DNA from: Paracoccus sp. R12_2
GTDB taxonomy: Bacteria; Pseudomonadota; Alphaproteobacteria; Rhodobacterales; Rhodobacteraceae
Length of the DNA stretch: 64,000 nt
Assembly (NCBI RefSeq): GCF_017744015.1
Contig: NZ_JAGHRA010000003.1
Coordinates: forward strand, 62,001-126,000
Direction: 5' to 3'
The position numbers were made by a program, and so were the translations under genes. Shown piece by piece: positions 45,764-54,339 of the stretch (the first letter of the stretch is position 1; each line of letters opens with the position of its first letter). A model generated the notes under the pieces. That model searched no databases, was not told the DNA's origin, and saw nothing but the letters and a program-made list of their open reading frames with translations.

Positions 45764-46432
45764 TCAGGCGTTCTGCAAGCTGCCGACCAGCGCAGAAAAC
45801 AGCGGCGCACCATCGCTGCCGCCAAGCGCCGGATCTGCGGCCCGTTCCGGATGCGGCATCATCCCCAGAACCCGACGGTTCTGGGACAGGACACCGGCAA
45901 TGTCGGCGACCGATCCGTTGATCGACGGGGCATAGGTGAATGCGATCCGGTCCTGATCGCGCAGCCGCGCCAGGTCGTTCTGCGTGACCTGATAGTTGCC
46001 GTCGTGATGGGCGACGGGAATGGTGATCTTCTGGCCCCGCCCATAGCCACGGGTAAAGTCGCTGGCGTCGGTCGCGACGCACATCGAGACCGGGCGGCAG
46101 ATGAAGGTCAGTCCCTGGTTGCGCATCAGCGCACCGGGCAACAGCTTCAGCTCGGTCAGCACTTGAAACCCGTTGCAGATCCCCAGGACATAGCCTCCCT
46201 TTTGCGCATGCGCGCGCAGCGGGCCGGCGATCGGCGAATGGGCCGCGATCGCGCCGCAGCGCAGGTAATCGCCATAGGAAAACCCGCCCGGAACAGCCAC
46301 CAGATCGATGCCCACGGGCAGCGCGTCATCCTTGTGCCAGACGCGTGTGACCTGTGCGCCAGCCTGTTCCAGCGCGACGGCCAGATCACGGTCGCAATTC
46401 GATCCGGGAAAGGTGATGACGGCGGCTTTCAT
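45764..46432 (-). CDS. purQ: Phosphoribosylformylglycinamidine synthase subunit PurQ
   Basis: Glutaminase subunit of FGAM synthase in de novo purine synthesis, releasing ammonia for PurL. The 222-residue class I amidotransferase has nucleophile C86 in GICNGFQVL and the later MMPHPERA motif with catalytic His and Glu, plus the N-terminal VITFPGSNCDRD. purS and purL are not adjacent in the window. A DUF2061 gene lies 46 bases upstream of nothing related, so the operon structure here is unclear. Confidence 0.95.
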   Translation of the reverse strand: MKAAVITFPGSNCDRDLAVALEQAGAQVTRVWHKDDALPVGIDLVAVPGGFSYGDYLRCGAIAAHSPIAGPLRAHAQKGGYVLGICNGFQVLTELKLLPGALMRNQGLTFICRPVSMCVATDASDFTRGYGRGQKITIPVAHHDGNYQVTQNDLARLRDQDRIAFTYAPSINGSVADIAGVLSQNRRVLGMMPHPERAADPALGGSDGAPLFSALVGSLQNA

Positions 46433-46510
46433 GGCGCGGGCTCCGGCGGCAGGGAATGCTTGTGCCGCCGATAGCCGATTCCACCGGGTTTGGAAAGCGC
46501 CCGCAGCCGC

Positions 46511-46717
46511 TCAACCCGCGATGCGGCCCCAGCGGATATGCTGCCACAGCCTTTCATAGCCCAGATACAGCACCAGCCCCAGCGCGGCGTTGATCAACGC
46601 CATGCCGCCGCCCACCCGAACCGATCCCGTCAGCGCGAAGCCGACCAGCGTCATCACGACAAGACCAAGTATCTGCCACAGAACAGCCTTGAGAACCGAT
46701 CGCTTGCGGGTGTCCAT
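46511..46717 (-). CDS. DUF2061 small membrane protein
   Basis: 68 residues with the DUF2061 signature: RSVLKAVLWQILGLVVMT forms one helix, and GGMALINAALGLVLYLGYER a second, ending at WQHIRWGR. Members are small inner-membrane proteins of unknown role. It lies 78 bases upstream of purQ on the same strand, so co-transcription is possible, and it is divergent from the Xre-type regulator gene. Confidence 0.8.
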   Translation of the reverse strand: MDTRKRSVLKAVLWQILGLVVMTLVGFALTGSVRVGGGMALINAALGLVLYLGYERLWQHIRWGRIAG

Positions 46718-46811
46718 CCTGCCCTTTCCTCTTGCTGACGGGAAACTGGGCCTTTGCTATCAGAACCAACTGCTGCGCAGAATTCTGAACATCGTTAGCA
46801 ATTTCGCGCAT

Positions 46812-46828
46812 GTGATGATAAATATCAC
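46812..46828. promoter_or_regulatory. Inverted repeat at the start of the Xre regulator gene
   Basis: GTGATGATAAATATCAC has arms GTGAT and ATCAC. It ends four bases before ATG 46832, and no Shine-Dalgarno lies between. The AT-rich centre also resembles a minus-10 box, so this may be an autoregulatory operator over the promoter of a leaderless message. Confidence 0.4.
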
Positions 46829-46831
46829 CGT

Positions 46832-47686
46832 ATGAGAGAAATTAACGACAAGCGCGATCTTGCGGCCGGGCTTCGCGACCGGCTTTCGCAGATCATGGCC
46901 GACAGCGGCGAAACCCAGTCCGGGCTTGCCCGCGCGATCGGCGTGGACCGCTCGACCGTATCGCAGCTTCTGACCGATGCCGGCGGACGGATGCCCGGTG
47001 CGCATCTGGTCGCCGCCGCCGCGCGACATTTCGATGTCAGCGCCGACTGGCTGCTGGGTCTCAGCGAACATCAACAGATGGCCAGCGATCTGGTCGACGC
47101 CTCGCTGCAGGTCACCGCGGCCACGCGCGCGCTGATCGACGACCAGTTGTTCCAGTGGCATCAGCAAGCGGCCGGCTACAAGATACGTCACGTTCCGACC
47201 GGCCTGCCCGACATGCTGAAGACCCACCAGGTGCTGCGCTGGGAATACGCCAACCACCGCAACCGCAGCACCGAACAGGCGATCGATGCATCGGAACGTC
47301 GGCTGGACTGGATGCGCCAGACAAGTTCGGATCTGGAGATCGCCCTGCCCCGGCAAGAGATCGAATTGCTGGCCAGCGGCGAAGGCTATTACCGTGACCT
47401 GCCCGCCGACCTGCGCCGCGCGCAGCTGGATCACTTTGCCCAGGTCACGGATCAGCTTTATCCGGCGCTGCGGGTCTGCCTGTACGATGCGCGGCAGCTG
47501 TTTTCGGCGCCGCTTACGGTGTTCGGGCCGCTGATGGCGGCGATCTATATCGGGCAGAACTACCTGGTCTTCCGCGACAGCGATCGGGTCCGGATTCTGA
47601 CTGCGCATTTCGACCAGCTTGTCCGGCAGGCCGAGACCGGCGCGCGGGAACTGCCCGCCCTGCTGAGCAAGCTTCAGAATGGATGA
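46832..47686 (+). CDS. Xre-family transcriptional regulator
   Basis: 284 residues. Helix-turn-helix (HTH_3) at about 12-70 (QSGLARAIGVDRSTVSQLL, then HLVAAAARHFDVSADWLLGL). The C-terminal 200 residues form a separate helical domain with no cofactor motif that I recognise; it recalls effector domains of larger Xre regulators. ATG 46832 lacks a visible Shine-Dalgarno, so the message may be leaderless. An inverted repeat covers the promoter. Target genes are unknown; it is divergent from the DUF2061 gene. Confidence 0.85.
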   Translation: MREINDKRDLAAGLRDRLSQIMADSGETQSGLARAIGVDRSTVSQLLTDAGGRMPGAHLVAAAARHFDVSADWLLGLSEHQQMASDLVDASLQVTAATRALIDDQLFQWHQQAAGYKIRHVPTGLPDMLKTHQVLRWEYANHRNRSTEQAIDASERRLDWMRQTSSDLEIALPRQEIELLASGEGYYRDLPADLRRAQLDHFAQVTDQLYPALRVCLYDARQLFSAPLTVFGPLMAAIYIGQNYLVFRDSDRVRILTAHFDQLVRQAETGARELPALLSKLQNG

Positions 47687-47712
47687 AGCCGCGCGGGGCG
47701 ACCGCGCGGCTT
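47686..47712. terminator. Hairpin after the Xre regulator gene
   Basis: Eleven-base perfect stem AAGCCGCGCGG (47686-47696) / CCGCGCGGCTT (47702-47712), loop GGCGA, starting at the last base of the stop codon and followed by CCTCTTAG. A second stem AGGCCGG/CCGGCCT (47731-47746) lies close to the icd stop and probably ends icd. Confidence 0.75.
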
Positions 47713-47754
47713 CCTCTTAGCCTAGAATACAGGCCGGGGCCGGCCTTCGACGAC

Positions 47755-48966
47755 TCAGGCCAGGGCCTTGTTCAGATATTCGTCGACCTTTTCCAGATAG
47801 CCCATCGTGGTTAGCCATTTCTGGTCCGGCCCGACCAGCAGCGCCAGATCCTTGGTCATGAAACCGTCCTCGACGGCCTGCACAGTGACTTTTTCCAGCG
47901 TGGTGGCAAAGGTCATCAGCGCATCGTTGCCGTCCAGTTTCGCGCGGTGCTTCAGACCGCCCGTCCAGGCAAAGATCGACGCGATCGAGTTGGTCGAGGT
48001 CGCGTTGCCCTTCTGGTGTTCGCGGTAGTGGCGCGTGACGGTGCCGTGGGCGGCCTCGGATTCGACGATCTTCCCGTCCGGGGTCATCAGGACCGAGGTC
48101 ATCAGCCCCAGGCTGCCGAAGCCCTGCGCGACGGTGTCCGACTGCACGTCGCCGTCATAGTTCTTGCAGGCCCAGACATAGCCGCCCGACCACTTCATTG
48201 CACTGGCCACCATGTCGTCGATCAGGCGGTGTTCATAGGTGATGCCTGCCTTCTTGAACTTGTCGGCAAACTCGGCGTCGAAGACCTCCTGGAACAGATC
48301 CTTGAAGCGGCCGTCATAGGCCTTGAGGATGGTGTTCTTGGTGGACAGATACACCGGCACGCCGCGCGACAGGCCATAGTTCATGCTGGCACGGGCAAAG
48401 TCGCGGATCGAGTCGTCCAGATTGTACATCGCCATGGCGACACCTGCGCCGGGCGACTGGAACACCTCATGCTCGATCGTCTCGCCGTCATCGCCGACGA
48501 ACTTGATGGTCAGCTTGCCCTTGCCGGGAAACTTGAAATCGGTGGCGCGATACTGGTCGCCGAAGGCGTGGCGGCCGACGATGATCGGCTGGGTCCAGCC
48601 CGGAACCAGGCGCGGCACGTTCTTGCAGATGATCGGCTCGCGGAAGATCACCCCGCCGAGGATGTTGCGGATGGTGCCGTTGGGCGACCGCCACATCTTC
48701 TTCAGGCCGAACTCTTCGACGCGGGCCTCGTCGGGGGTGATGGTCGCGCATTTGACGCCGACACCGTATTGCTTGATCGCCTCGGCGGCATCCACGGTGA
48801 TCTGGTCGTCGGTGCGGTCACGCTCTTCGATCCCGAGGTCGTAGTATTTCAGGTCGATGTCCAGATAGGGCAGGATCAGCTTCTGCTTGATGAAATCCCA
48901 GATGATCCGCGTCATCTCGTCGCCGTCAAGCTCGACGACGGGGTTCTCTACCTTGATCTTCGACAT
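47755..48966 (-). CDS. icd: NADP-dependent isocitrate dehydrogenase
   Basis: Converts isocitrate to 2-oxoglutarate in the citric acid cycle. The 403-residue protein is the eukaryotic-like (subfamily II) type: N-terminus [19 protein letters not shown], then the substrate loop SPNGTIRN, the metal Asp region and [12 protein letters not shown] with [12 protein letters not shown] near the NADP site. The start at ATG 48966 is confirmed by the family N-terminus. The gene is single, divergent from the Hint-domain gene. Confidence 0.97.
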   Translation of the reverse strand: MSKIKVENPVVELDGDEMTRIIWDFIKQKLILPYLDIDLKYYDLGIEERDRTDDQITVDAAEAIKQYGVGVKCATITPDEARVEEFGLKKMWRSPNGTIRNILGGVIFREPIICKNVPRLVPGWTQPIIVGRHAFGDQYRATDFKFPGKGKLTIKFVGDDGETIEHEVFQSPGAGVAMAMYNLDDSIRDFARASMNYGLSRGVPVYLSTKNTILKAYDGRFKDLFQEVFDAEFADKFKKAGITYEHRLIDDMVASAMKWSGGYVWACKNYDGDVQSDTVAQGFGSLGLMTSVLMTPDGKIVESEAAHGTVTRHYREHQKGNATSTNSIASIFAWTGGLKHRAKLDGNDALMTFATTLEKVTVQAVEDGFMTKDLALLVGPDQKWLTTMGYLEKVDEYLNKALA

Positions 48967-49178
48967 GGTGGTTCCCTTGGCGTTGGTTGCGTGCTGACCG
49001 GGCTATATCCGCATTCGGCGCGGAATGAAAGACAGTATGCCATGGTATGCACTGCTGAATTGTCAGCGCGTCCGGATCGGCCGGATTCGATTAAAATTGA
49101 CCAAATGAACAACTTCTCCGATCACTGAAACTCGGCTATCGAACTTGCGTAGCCTTTTCAGTTTGCTGGATTTTTCAG

Positions 49179-50330
49179 ATGCCCATTTATCGCATGATCT
49201 ACCTCGGCAATTACGCCGATATCGACCCCAATGAATCGACGATCAATTCCGAGGCCTCGACCGGAATTTTCGCGAATCGCAGCATCGGCGGTACCGATCA
49301 GCCGCTGCATGCACAGGTGCTTGAGGTGTCGATGAACGACACCAATGGCGACGGCATGATCTATCACAACAACTACAGTGGTACGCAGGAACGCATCAGC
49401 TATGAGCTGGGCGATCCACCGGTCGGTCACAGCCACGAAATCGACGGTGCCTTCCTTGCAAGCGGCACCCAGGTCACGCGGCTGCTGCCGGATGGCAGCA
49501 CCGATACCGTGACCACGACCGTGCGCGTCTTCCAGGACACCTCGGGCAATACGTTCATGATCCCGCCACCCGTCAGCGGGGGCGTACCGGGCGAGGTCGA
49601 TGCCGTCACCAGCCATCCGATCATCGGGATTCGCTTGCCCCCGGCGCAGAATTTCACAACCGAACTGGGTGTCGCAAGTTCGAACCGCTTTGATCTTCAG
49701 GGCTTTGTTCCCTGTTTCGCCCTCGGGACGATGATCCTGACCGAATCCGGAGAGCGCGCGGTCGAGGAACTGTCGGTCGGCGACAGGGTCTGGACGCGCG
49801 ACAACGGCTTTCAACCGATCCGCTGGTGCGGAAGGCGCCGCCTGTCGGCGACCGATCTTGCCAGCAATCCCAAGCTTCGTCCCATTCGCATTCGTGCCGG
49901 CGCCCTTGGCAAGAACCATCCGCAGAGTGACCTGACCGTTTCGCCGCAGCATCGGATCCTGATCTGCTCGAAAATCGCTCAGCGGATGTTCGGAACACAG
50001 GAATTGCTGATCGCGGCACGCCACCTGACAGAGATCGAGGGTATCGACGAAGTCTTCGACGCCAGCGAAGTGACCTATCTTCACCTGATGTTCGACCGCC
50101 ACGAGGTCGTGATGTCCAACGGCGCCGAGACCGAGTCGCTTTATCCCGGCCCACAGGCGCTTGCGGCGCTGGGTGCGGCTGCGAGGGACGAGATTTTCAC
50201 GCTGTTCCCCGAACTGCGCGAGGGCGTCACAAGCTTTCCCGGTGCGCGACCGTTTGCGCCCGGCAAGCGTGCCCGCGCCATGGCGCATCGCCATTTCCTG
50301 AAGGGCCAGCCGCTGATGTTGTCTCACTGA
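49179..50330 (+). CDS. Hint-domain (Hedgehog/intein) protein
   Basis: 383 residues. The first 178 residues are a beta-rich region of unknown fold containing a DTNGDG calcium-loop-like element at 54-59. At C179 a Hint_2 domain begins (CFALGTMILTESGERAV, then ELSVGDRVWTRDNGFQPI), and TVSPQHRILI at about 250 has the conserved His. Such proteins are common in Rhodobacteraceae and are thought to be secreted and to self-process at the Cys, but there is no Sec signal. Whether residues needed for cleavage are complete cannot be judged by eye. A clear terminator follows. Confidence 0.85.
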   Translation: MPIYRMIYLGNYADIDPNESTINSEASTGIFANRSIGGTDQPLHAQVLEVSMNDTNGDGMIYHNNYSGTQERISYELGDPPVGHSHEIDGAFLASGTQVTRLLPDGSTDTVTTTVRVFQDTSGNTFMIPPPVSGGVPGEVDAVTSHPIIGIRLPPAQNFTTELGVASSNRFDLQGFVPCFALGTMILTESGERAVEELSVGDRVWTRDNGFQPIRWCGRRRLSATDLASNPKLRPIRIRAGALGKNHPQSDLTVSPQHRILICSKIAQRMFGTQELLIAARHLTEIEGIDEVFDASEVTYLHLMFDRHEVVMSNGAETESLYPGPQALAALGAAARDEIFTLFPELREGVTSFPGARPFAPGKRARAMAHRHFLKGQPLMLSH

Positions 50331-50335
50331 CAAGA

Positions 50336-50370
50336 AAACGCCGGACGACCCGTCCGGCGTTTCCTTTTTT
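50336..50370 (+). terminator. Rho-independent terminator of the Hint-domain gene
   Basis: Stem AAACGCCGGACG (50336-50347) / CGTCCGGCGTTT (50351-50362) with loop ACC, then CCTTTTTT. The strongest classical terminator in the window. Confidence 0.92.
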
Positions 50371-50420
50371 GCAGAGGTAGCGCTGCGACAACAACTATCG
50401 TGCCACATCTGGTGCGATGA

Positions 50421-50864
50421 TCACATTCCGGCTGCTTCGCAATCGGCCAAGGTGATCTGCTGCAGATTGACCGACGGAACATCCGTCTCGGCGTCGGGAT
50501 TGCCCGAGTTACCCTCAGGTTCAAGTTCGGTCTCGGATACCATGCCTTCGGCAGCCTGGTTCTCATCCGTCTCGCCGGCGTCGGGATTCCCCGCGTTGCC
50601 GGCAACAGCGTCTTCGTTGGACGCAGAACCGAAATCGGTCGCATCAGGCTTGGGTTCCATGCCGTCCGTATCGGGATTGCCCGAATTCCCCATCGTCGCC
50701 ATGTCGCTTTCCGTGCCGCCCGAAGCAAGCATTTCGCAATGTGCCTGAACAAACGCAACGTCGGACTTCGACACCTCTTGTTCACCGATCATCGTCTGGC
50801 CGAAGGCCGTTCCGCCGATTGTCATGGCCATTGCGGTCGTCATCGCCAAAGCTTTGAATTTCAT
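50421..50864 (-). CDS. Small secreted acidic protein with GN(S/A)GNPD repeats
   Basis: 147 residues from ATG 50864, which has GAGGAGG upstream. A signal peptide is clear (MKFKALAMTTAMAMTIGG, cleavage near TAFGQ). The mature protein is acidic and contains a GN-x-GNPD motif three times (MGNSGNPDTDG, AGNAGNPDAGE, EGNSGNPDAET), spaced by 30-40 residues, and two Cys (one near the start, one near the end) that may form a disulfide. No family recognised. The motif may bind metal or form a turn. The Hint-domain gene is convergent. Confidence 0.75.
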   Translation of the reverse strand: MKFKALAMTTAMAMTIGGTAFGQTMIGEQEVSKSDVAFVQAHCEMLASGGTESDMATMGNSGNPDTDGMEPKPDATDFGSASNEDAVAGNAGNPDAGETDENQAAEGMVSETELEPEGNSGNPDAETDVPSVNLQQITLADCEAAGM

Positions 50865-50958
50865 CACATTTCCTCCTCGGATATGTCTGTTTCCAGTATG
50901 GCATCCCAACACGCGAGCGAGACGATCGTTCCAGAAGCACGACGATTTTTTTCTGGCC

Positions 50959-52086
50959 TCAGCGGAAATGATCTCGCAGCCGCAGGTCCAGCCAGTCCCA
51001 CAGCGCCGGTGCGCCGGGGCGGACGCGTGCCCCGACCCGCGTCACCAGATCCGCGTAGTTGACGGAATATTCGCGCCAGCCGACGCCGCCCGAACGAAGA
51101 TTCTGCACGGCGGGCTGACAGCGATCCAGCGATTTGGCGAAGATCGCATCCGGTGTCTGCGCTGTCTCGAACTCTTGCCACAGCGACAGGTAATCCGCCC
51201 CTTGCGAGGTCGGAAGCAGGCCGAAGATGCGTCGCGCCGCCCGCGCCTCGGCAGCCTGGATGCTGGCCGAGCCATGCGCCTGCCCCTGCGCGGAATGCAG
51301 CGGCACGTCACCGACATCGATCTCGACCAGATCGTGCAGCAACAGCATCCGGATCACGCGGCCGATATCCACCCCGTCCTGCGCATGTTCGCGCAGGACC
51401 AGCGCGTACAACGCCAGATGCCAAATATGTTCGGCGCTGTTCTCGCGCCGGGACGCGTCGATCAGCACATTCGCGCGGATCACGGATTTCAGTGCGTCCG
51501 CCTCGGCCAGAAAGCCCAGTCGCGCGCCAAGATCACCGGTCGGCGCGGTTCCCTGATCCAGAAGCGACCGGGCCGCATGTATCGCCTCGGGCCATTCCGC
51601 GTGCAATCGGGCCGCGCGTCCCCGGTCCAGATTGTCGCGCACGATCTGAACATGCTGCGGCAGGGGGTCGCGCGTCAGCAAGACCTGAAACAGCGGCTGG
51701 CAGTGATCCATCCGCTTGGCGAAGCGGGCATCCGGTGTCAGACCGGCCTCGAATTCGCGCCAGAGGCCCAGCCAGGTGCCGCCCTCGGGCAGCAGGCCGA
51801 AGATGCGCGTGGCCGCCCGCAATTCGGCCTGCATCAGGGCGTCGGCATCGTGGGCCAGGTGAATGGGCTGATCGCCGACATCGATCTCGACCAGATCGTG
51901 CAGCAGCAGCATGGCGATGGTCCGGTCCGAAGCACCGAAAACCATCGCCCATAACGCCACGTGCCAACTGTGTTCGGCGCTGTTTTCGGCGCGCGACAGA
52001 TCCATCAGCACATTCGCGCGATCGACCGATTTCAGCCGGTCGGCCTCGCACAGAAAATCGATCTGTGCCGCAACCCGGTCCGTCAT
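50959..52086 (-). CDS. Tandem HD-domain hydrolase (YfbR-like)
   Basis: 375 residues made of two homologous HD domains. First: ENSAEHSWHVAL near 34-45, LLLHDLVEIDVGD near 62-74; second: ENSAEHIWHLAL near 216 and LLLHDLVEIDVGD near 246. Each has the HD metal-site order H...HD...D. Single-domain relatives are YfbR/HDDC2-type 5'-deoxynucleotidases. The copies are close to each other, pointing to an internal duplication. The start lies three bases after the alpha/beta hydrolase stop, so both are in one operon. Activity is inferred from the family only. Confidence 0.85.
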   Translation of the reverse strand: MTDRVAAQIDFLCEADRLKSVDRANVLMDLSRAENSAEHSWHVALWAMVFGASDRTIAMLLLHDLVEIDVGDQPIHLAHDADALMQAELRAATRIFGLLPEGGTWLGLWREFEAGLTPDARFAKRMDHCQPLFQVLLTRDPLPQHVQIVRDNLDRGRAARLHAEWPEAIHAARSLLDQGTAPTGDLGARLGFLAEADALKSVIRANVLIDASRRENSAEHIWHLALYALVLREHAQDGVDIGRVIRMLLLHDLVEIDVGDVPLHSAQGQAHGSASIQAAEARAARRIFGLLPTSQGADYLSLWQEFETAQTPDAIFAKSLDRCQPAVQNLRSGGVGWREYSVNYADLVTRVGARVRPGAPALWDWLDLRLRDHFR

Positions 52087-52089
52087 GGA

Positions 52090-52752
52090 TCAGCGCGTGC
52101 TTTCGGTCAGCCGCCGCCGGACATAGTTCTGAACCATGCCGATCATCGGCTTCATATGCGCCTCGTCGTCGCGGAAGAAATGGTCCGCGCCGTCGATTTC
52201 CTCGTGGGTGATGGTGATGCCCTTCTGTTCGCGCAGCTTGGAGACCAGCGAATGCGTATCCTTTGGCGGCGCGACGCGATCGGCAGTTCCGTTGATGATC
52301 AGCCCCGAGCTTGGGCAGGGCGCAAGGAAGCTGAAATCATACATGTTGGCGGGCGGCGACACGCTGATGAAGCCGGTGATCTCGGGGCGGCGCATCAGCA
52401 ACTGCATCCCGATCCACGCGCCGAAGCTGAAACCGGCGACCCAGCAATGCTTCGAATTGGGGTTCATCGCCTGCAGGTAATCCAGCGCCGAGGCGGCATC
52501 GGACAATTCGCCCACACCCTGATCGAACTCTCCCTGGCTGCGTCCCACACCGCGGAAATTGAACCGCATCACCGTGAAACCCATGTTGTGAAACGCGTAG
52601 TGCAGATTATACACCACGCGATTGTTCATCGTGCCACCGTACTGGGGATGGGGGTGCAGGACGATGGCGATGGGGGCGTCGGGCTTGCCCGGCTGGGGGT
52701 GATAGCGGCCTTCGAGGCGGCCTTCTGGACCGGGAAAAATAAGCTCTGGCAT
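52090..52752 (-). CDS. Alpha/beta hydrolase (dienelactone-hydrolase-like)
   Basis: 220 residues. Beginning PELIFPGPEGRLEGRYHP, then VMRFNFRGVGRSQGEF, nucleophile elbow AGFSFGAWIGM (Ser in GFSFG), an acid in LIINGTADRVAPP and the His in IDGADHFF. It is the single-domain hydrolase of the type found upstream of tandem HD genes in this family of genomes; substrate unknown. It is divergent from iscR and followed three bases later by the HD gene. Confidence 0.88.
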   Translation of the reverse strand: MPELIFPGPEGRLEGRYHPQPGKPDAPIAIVLHPHPQYGGTMNNRVVYNLHYAFHNMGFTVMRFNFRGVGRSQGEFDQGVGELSDAASALDYLQAMNPNSKHCWVAGFSFGAWIGMQLLMRRPEITGFISVSPPANMYDFSFLAPCPSSGLIINGTADRVAPPKDTHSLVSKLREQKGITITHEEIDGADHFFRDDEAHMKPMIGMVQNYVRRRLTESTR

Positions 52753-52920
52753 CGTCGTCCTTCACAGCTTGTTGGTTGCTTGACGAGGTCGCGTCAGGCT
52801 TCTAGACCATCTGATCTGGGAAGCTGGCGCCGATTACGCAAGAAACGGGCCTCGGCGGCATAGCGCAGCCACGCGCCGCCCGTCAATGCGACGCGAGATG
52901 CGCAGACAGGGGGATGTGCG

Positions 52921-53379
52921 ATGAAACTGTCGACCAAGGGCCGCTACGCGATCATCGCGCTGACCGATCTGGCCATCGCCAAGCAGGGTGAACTGACATC
53001 TCTGGCCGAAATCTCGAAGCGTCAGGATATCTCGCTGCCCTATCTGGAGCAGTTGTTCGTGCGCCTGCGCCGCGCCGAACTTGTGGCGTCTGTCCGGGGA
53101 CCGGGCGGCGGCTACAGGCTGGCCCGCGCACCCGAAACCATCCGCGTCTCGGAAATCCTTGAGGCGGTCGATGAAACCGTCAGCGCCATGCATGTTGGCG
53201 CAGGTGCGTCGGGCGGCATATCCGGATCGCGTGCGCAGACCCTGTCGAACCGGTTGTGGGAAAGCCTGTCGGCCCACGTCTATGTGTTCCTGCACAATCA
53301 TTCCCTGGCTGACGTGGCCCGCAACCAGTTGCTGCCCTGCCCGGCATTGCCGAAAATCCTGAATGTCGTAGACGACTGA
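52921..53379 (+). CDS. iscR: Rrf2/IscR-type regulator with a single cysteine
   Basis: 152-residue Rrf2-family regulator. Winged helix-turn-helix in MKLSTKGRYAIIALTDLA and LTSLAEISKRQDISLPYLEQLF, then RGPGGGYRLAR. The Fe-S ligand region carries only one Cys (LLPCPALPK), where E. coli IscR has three; single-Cys IscR is known in Rhodobacter and still controls iron-sulfur genes. Here no isc or suf genes follow; the next gene block is nrdHIEF with its riboswitch. It is divergent from the alpha/beta hydrolase, with a TGACG/CGTCA inverted repeat (52781-52796) between them as a candidate operator. Confidence 0.85.
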   Translation: MKLSTKGRYAIIALTDLAIAKQGELTSLAEISKRQDISLPYLEQLFVRLRRAELVASVRGPGGGYRLARAPETIRVSEILEAVDETVSAMHVGAGASGGISGSRAQTLSNRLWESLSAHVYVFLHNHSLADVARNQLLPCPALPKILNVVDD

Positions 53380-53450
53380 AGAAATCTTCACGGCAGTCGA
53401 CACCACATATTGACGCCGCTTGACCTAATATGCCTAAATGATGTGGCTAT

Positions 53451-53601
53451 GGTGCCGCTGACTCGGGTCAGGGTGAATAGGGAAGCCGGTGAAGATCCGG
53501 CGCTGCCCCCGCAACTGTAAGCGGTGTGCACGGCTGAACATGCCACTGGAGCGTTCCGGGAAGGCCAGCCGCGCAAGACACCGCAAGCCAGGAGACCTGC
53601 C
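53451..53601 (+). ncRNA. Cobalamin riboswitch upstream of nrdHIEF
   Basis: The core elements of an adenosylcobalamin-type aptamer appear in order: GAATAGGGAAGCCGGTG (53475-53491), GCTGCCCCCGCAACTGTAAG (53502-53521), TGCCACTGG, a GGGAAGGC segment and the closing GCAAGCCAGGAGACCTGCC (53583-53601). When cobalamin binds, expression of the downstream class Ib ribonucleotide reductase should fall, letting a B12-dependent reductase take over; that logic is known for other B12-independent isozymes and inferred here. The final AGGAG is itself eight bases before an ATG at 53602. Confidence 0.95.
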
Positions 53602-53680
53602 ATGGCGACGACGACGACACCGGGCGGTGGGTCCGGCGGCGTGGCGCCTTCGCAGGATCATGCGCAGGGCCATTCCGCGC

Positions 53681-53710
53681 CCTCTGCCGCCCAAACGACA
53701 GGAGCAGAGG
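53681..53710 (+). promoter_or_regulatory. Possible Shine-Dalgarno-masking hairpin before nrdH
   Basis: CCTCTGC (53681-53687) pairs exactly with GCAGAGG (53704-53710), which contains or adjoins the nrdH ribosome binding region (AGGAGCAGAGG, ATG 53713). This can be the expression platform of the riboswitch. An alternative pairing partner was not identified by eye. Confidence 0.5.
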
Positions 53711-53712
53711 CC

Positions 53713-53934
53713 ATGACAATCACCGTTTATTCCAAACCTGCCTGCGTGCAATGCACCGCCACCACCCGTGCGCTGGACGCGCGCGGCCTGGATTACAGCA
53801 TTATCGACCTGACCCAGGACGAGGATGCGATGCAGCGCGTAACCGCGCTTGGCTATCGGCAGGTGCCGGTGGTGGTCGCGGGCGAGGATCACTGGGCGGG
53901 CTTCCGGCCCGACATGATCGGTCGCTTGGCCTGA
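53713..53934 (+). CDS. nrdH: Glutaredoxin-like protein NrdH
   Basis: 73-residue electron donor for class Ib ribonucleotide reductase. The redox motif CVQC is at residues 11-14 ([14 protein letters not shown]), with the C-terminal [12 protein letters not shown] typical of NrdH. ATG 53713 has AGGAG eight bases upstream. An in-frame ATG at 53602, at the very end of the riboswitch, would add 37 Gly/Ser/Thr-rich residues not seen in the family, so the short start is preferred. First gene of nrdHIEF. Confidence 0.95.
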   Translation: MTITVYSKPACVQCTATTRALDARGLDYSIIDLTQDEDAMQRVTALGYRQVPVVVAGEDHWAGFRPDMIGRLA

Positions 53935-53941
53935 GCAGGTC

Positions 53942-54339
53942 ATGGCGGGTCTGGTCTATTTTTCATCGGCCTCGGGCAACACGGCGCGGTTCGTCGCGGC
54001 GCTGGGGCTGGCGGCGGATCGCATTCCGATCCGTCCGGACGAGCCGATGCCCCGCCCCGCCGCGGACCACGTGCTGATCTGCCCGACCTATGCCGACGGC
54101 ATGGGACGGGGCGCGGTCCCCAAGCAGGTGATCCGCTATCTGAACGATCCTGATCGTCGCGCCGGGTTGCGCGGCGTCATCGGCGCGGGAAATCGCAATT
54201 TCGGCGCGACCTTCGCGCTGGCGGCCCGCGTCATCTCTGAAAAATGCCATGTTCCGGTTCTGTATCGCTTTGAACTGGCGGGAACCGAAACCGATCTGGC
54301 CCGCGTGCGGTCGGGGCTTGCAAAATTGATGGGGCTGGA

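Noticed and set aside
50421-50864. DNA repeats encoding GNSGNPD as a non-coding repeat array
   Set aside because: They keep reading frame in a protein with signal peptide and ribosome site, so they are coding.
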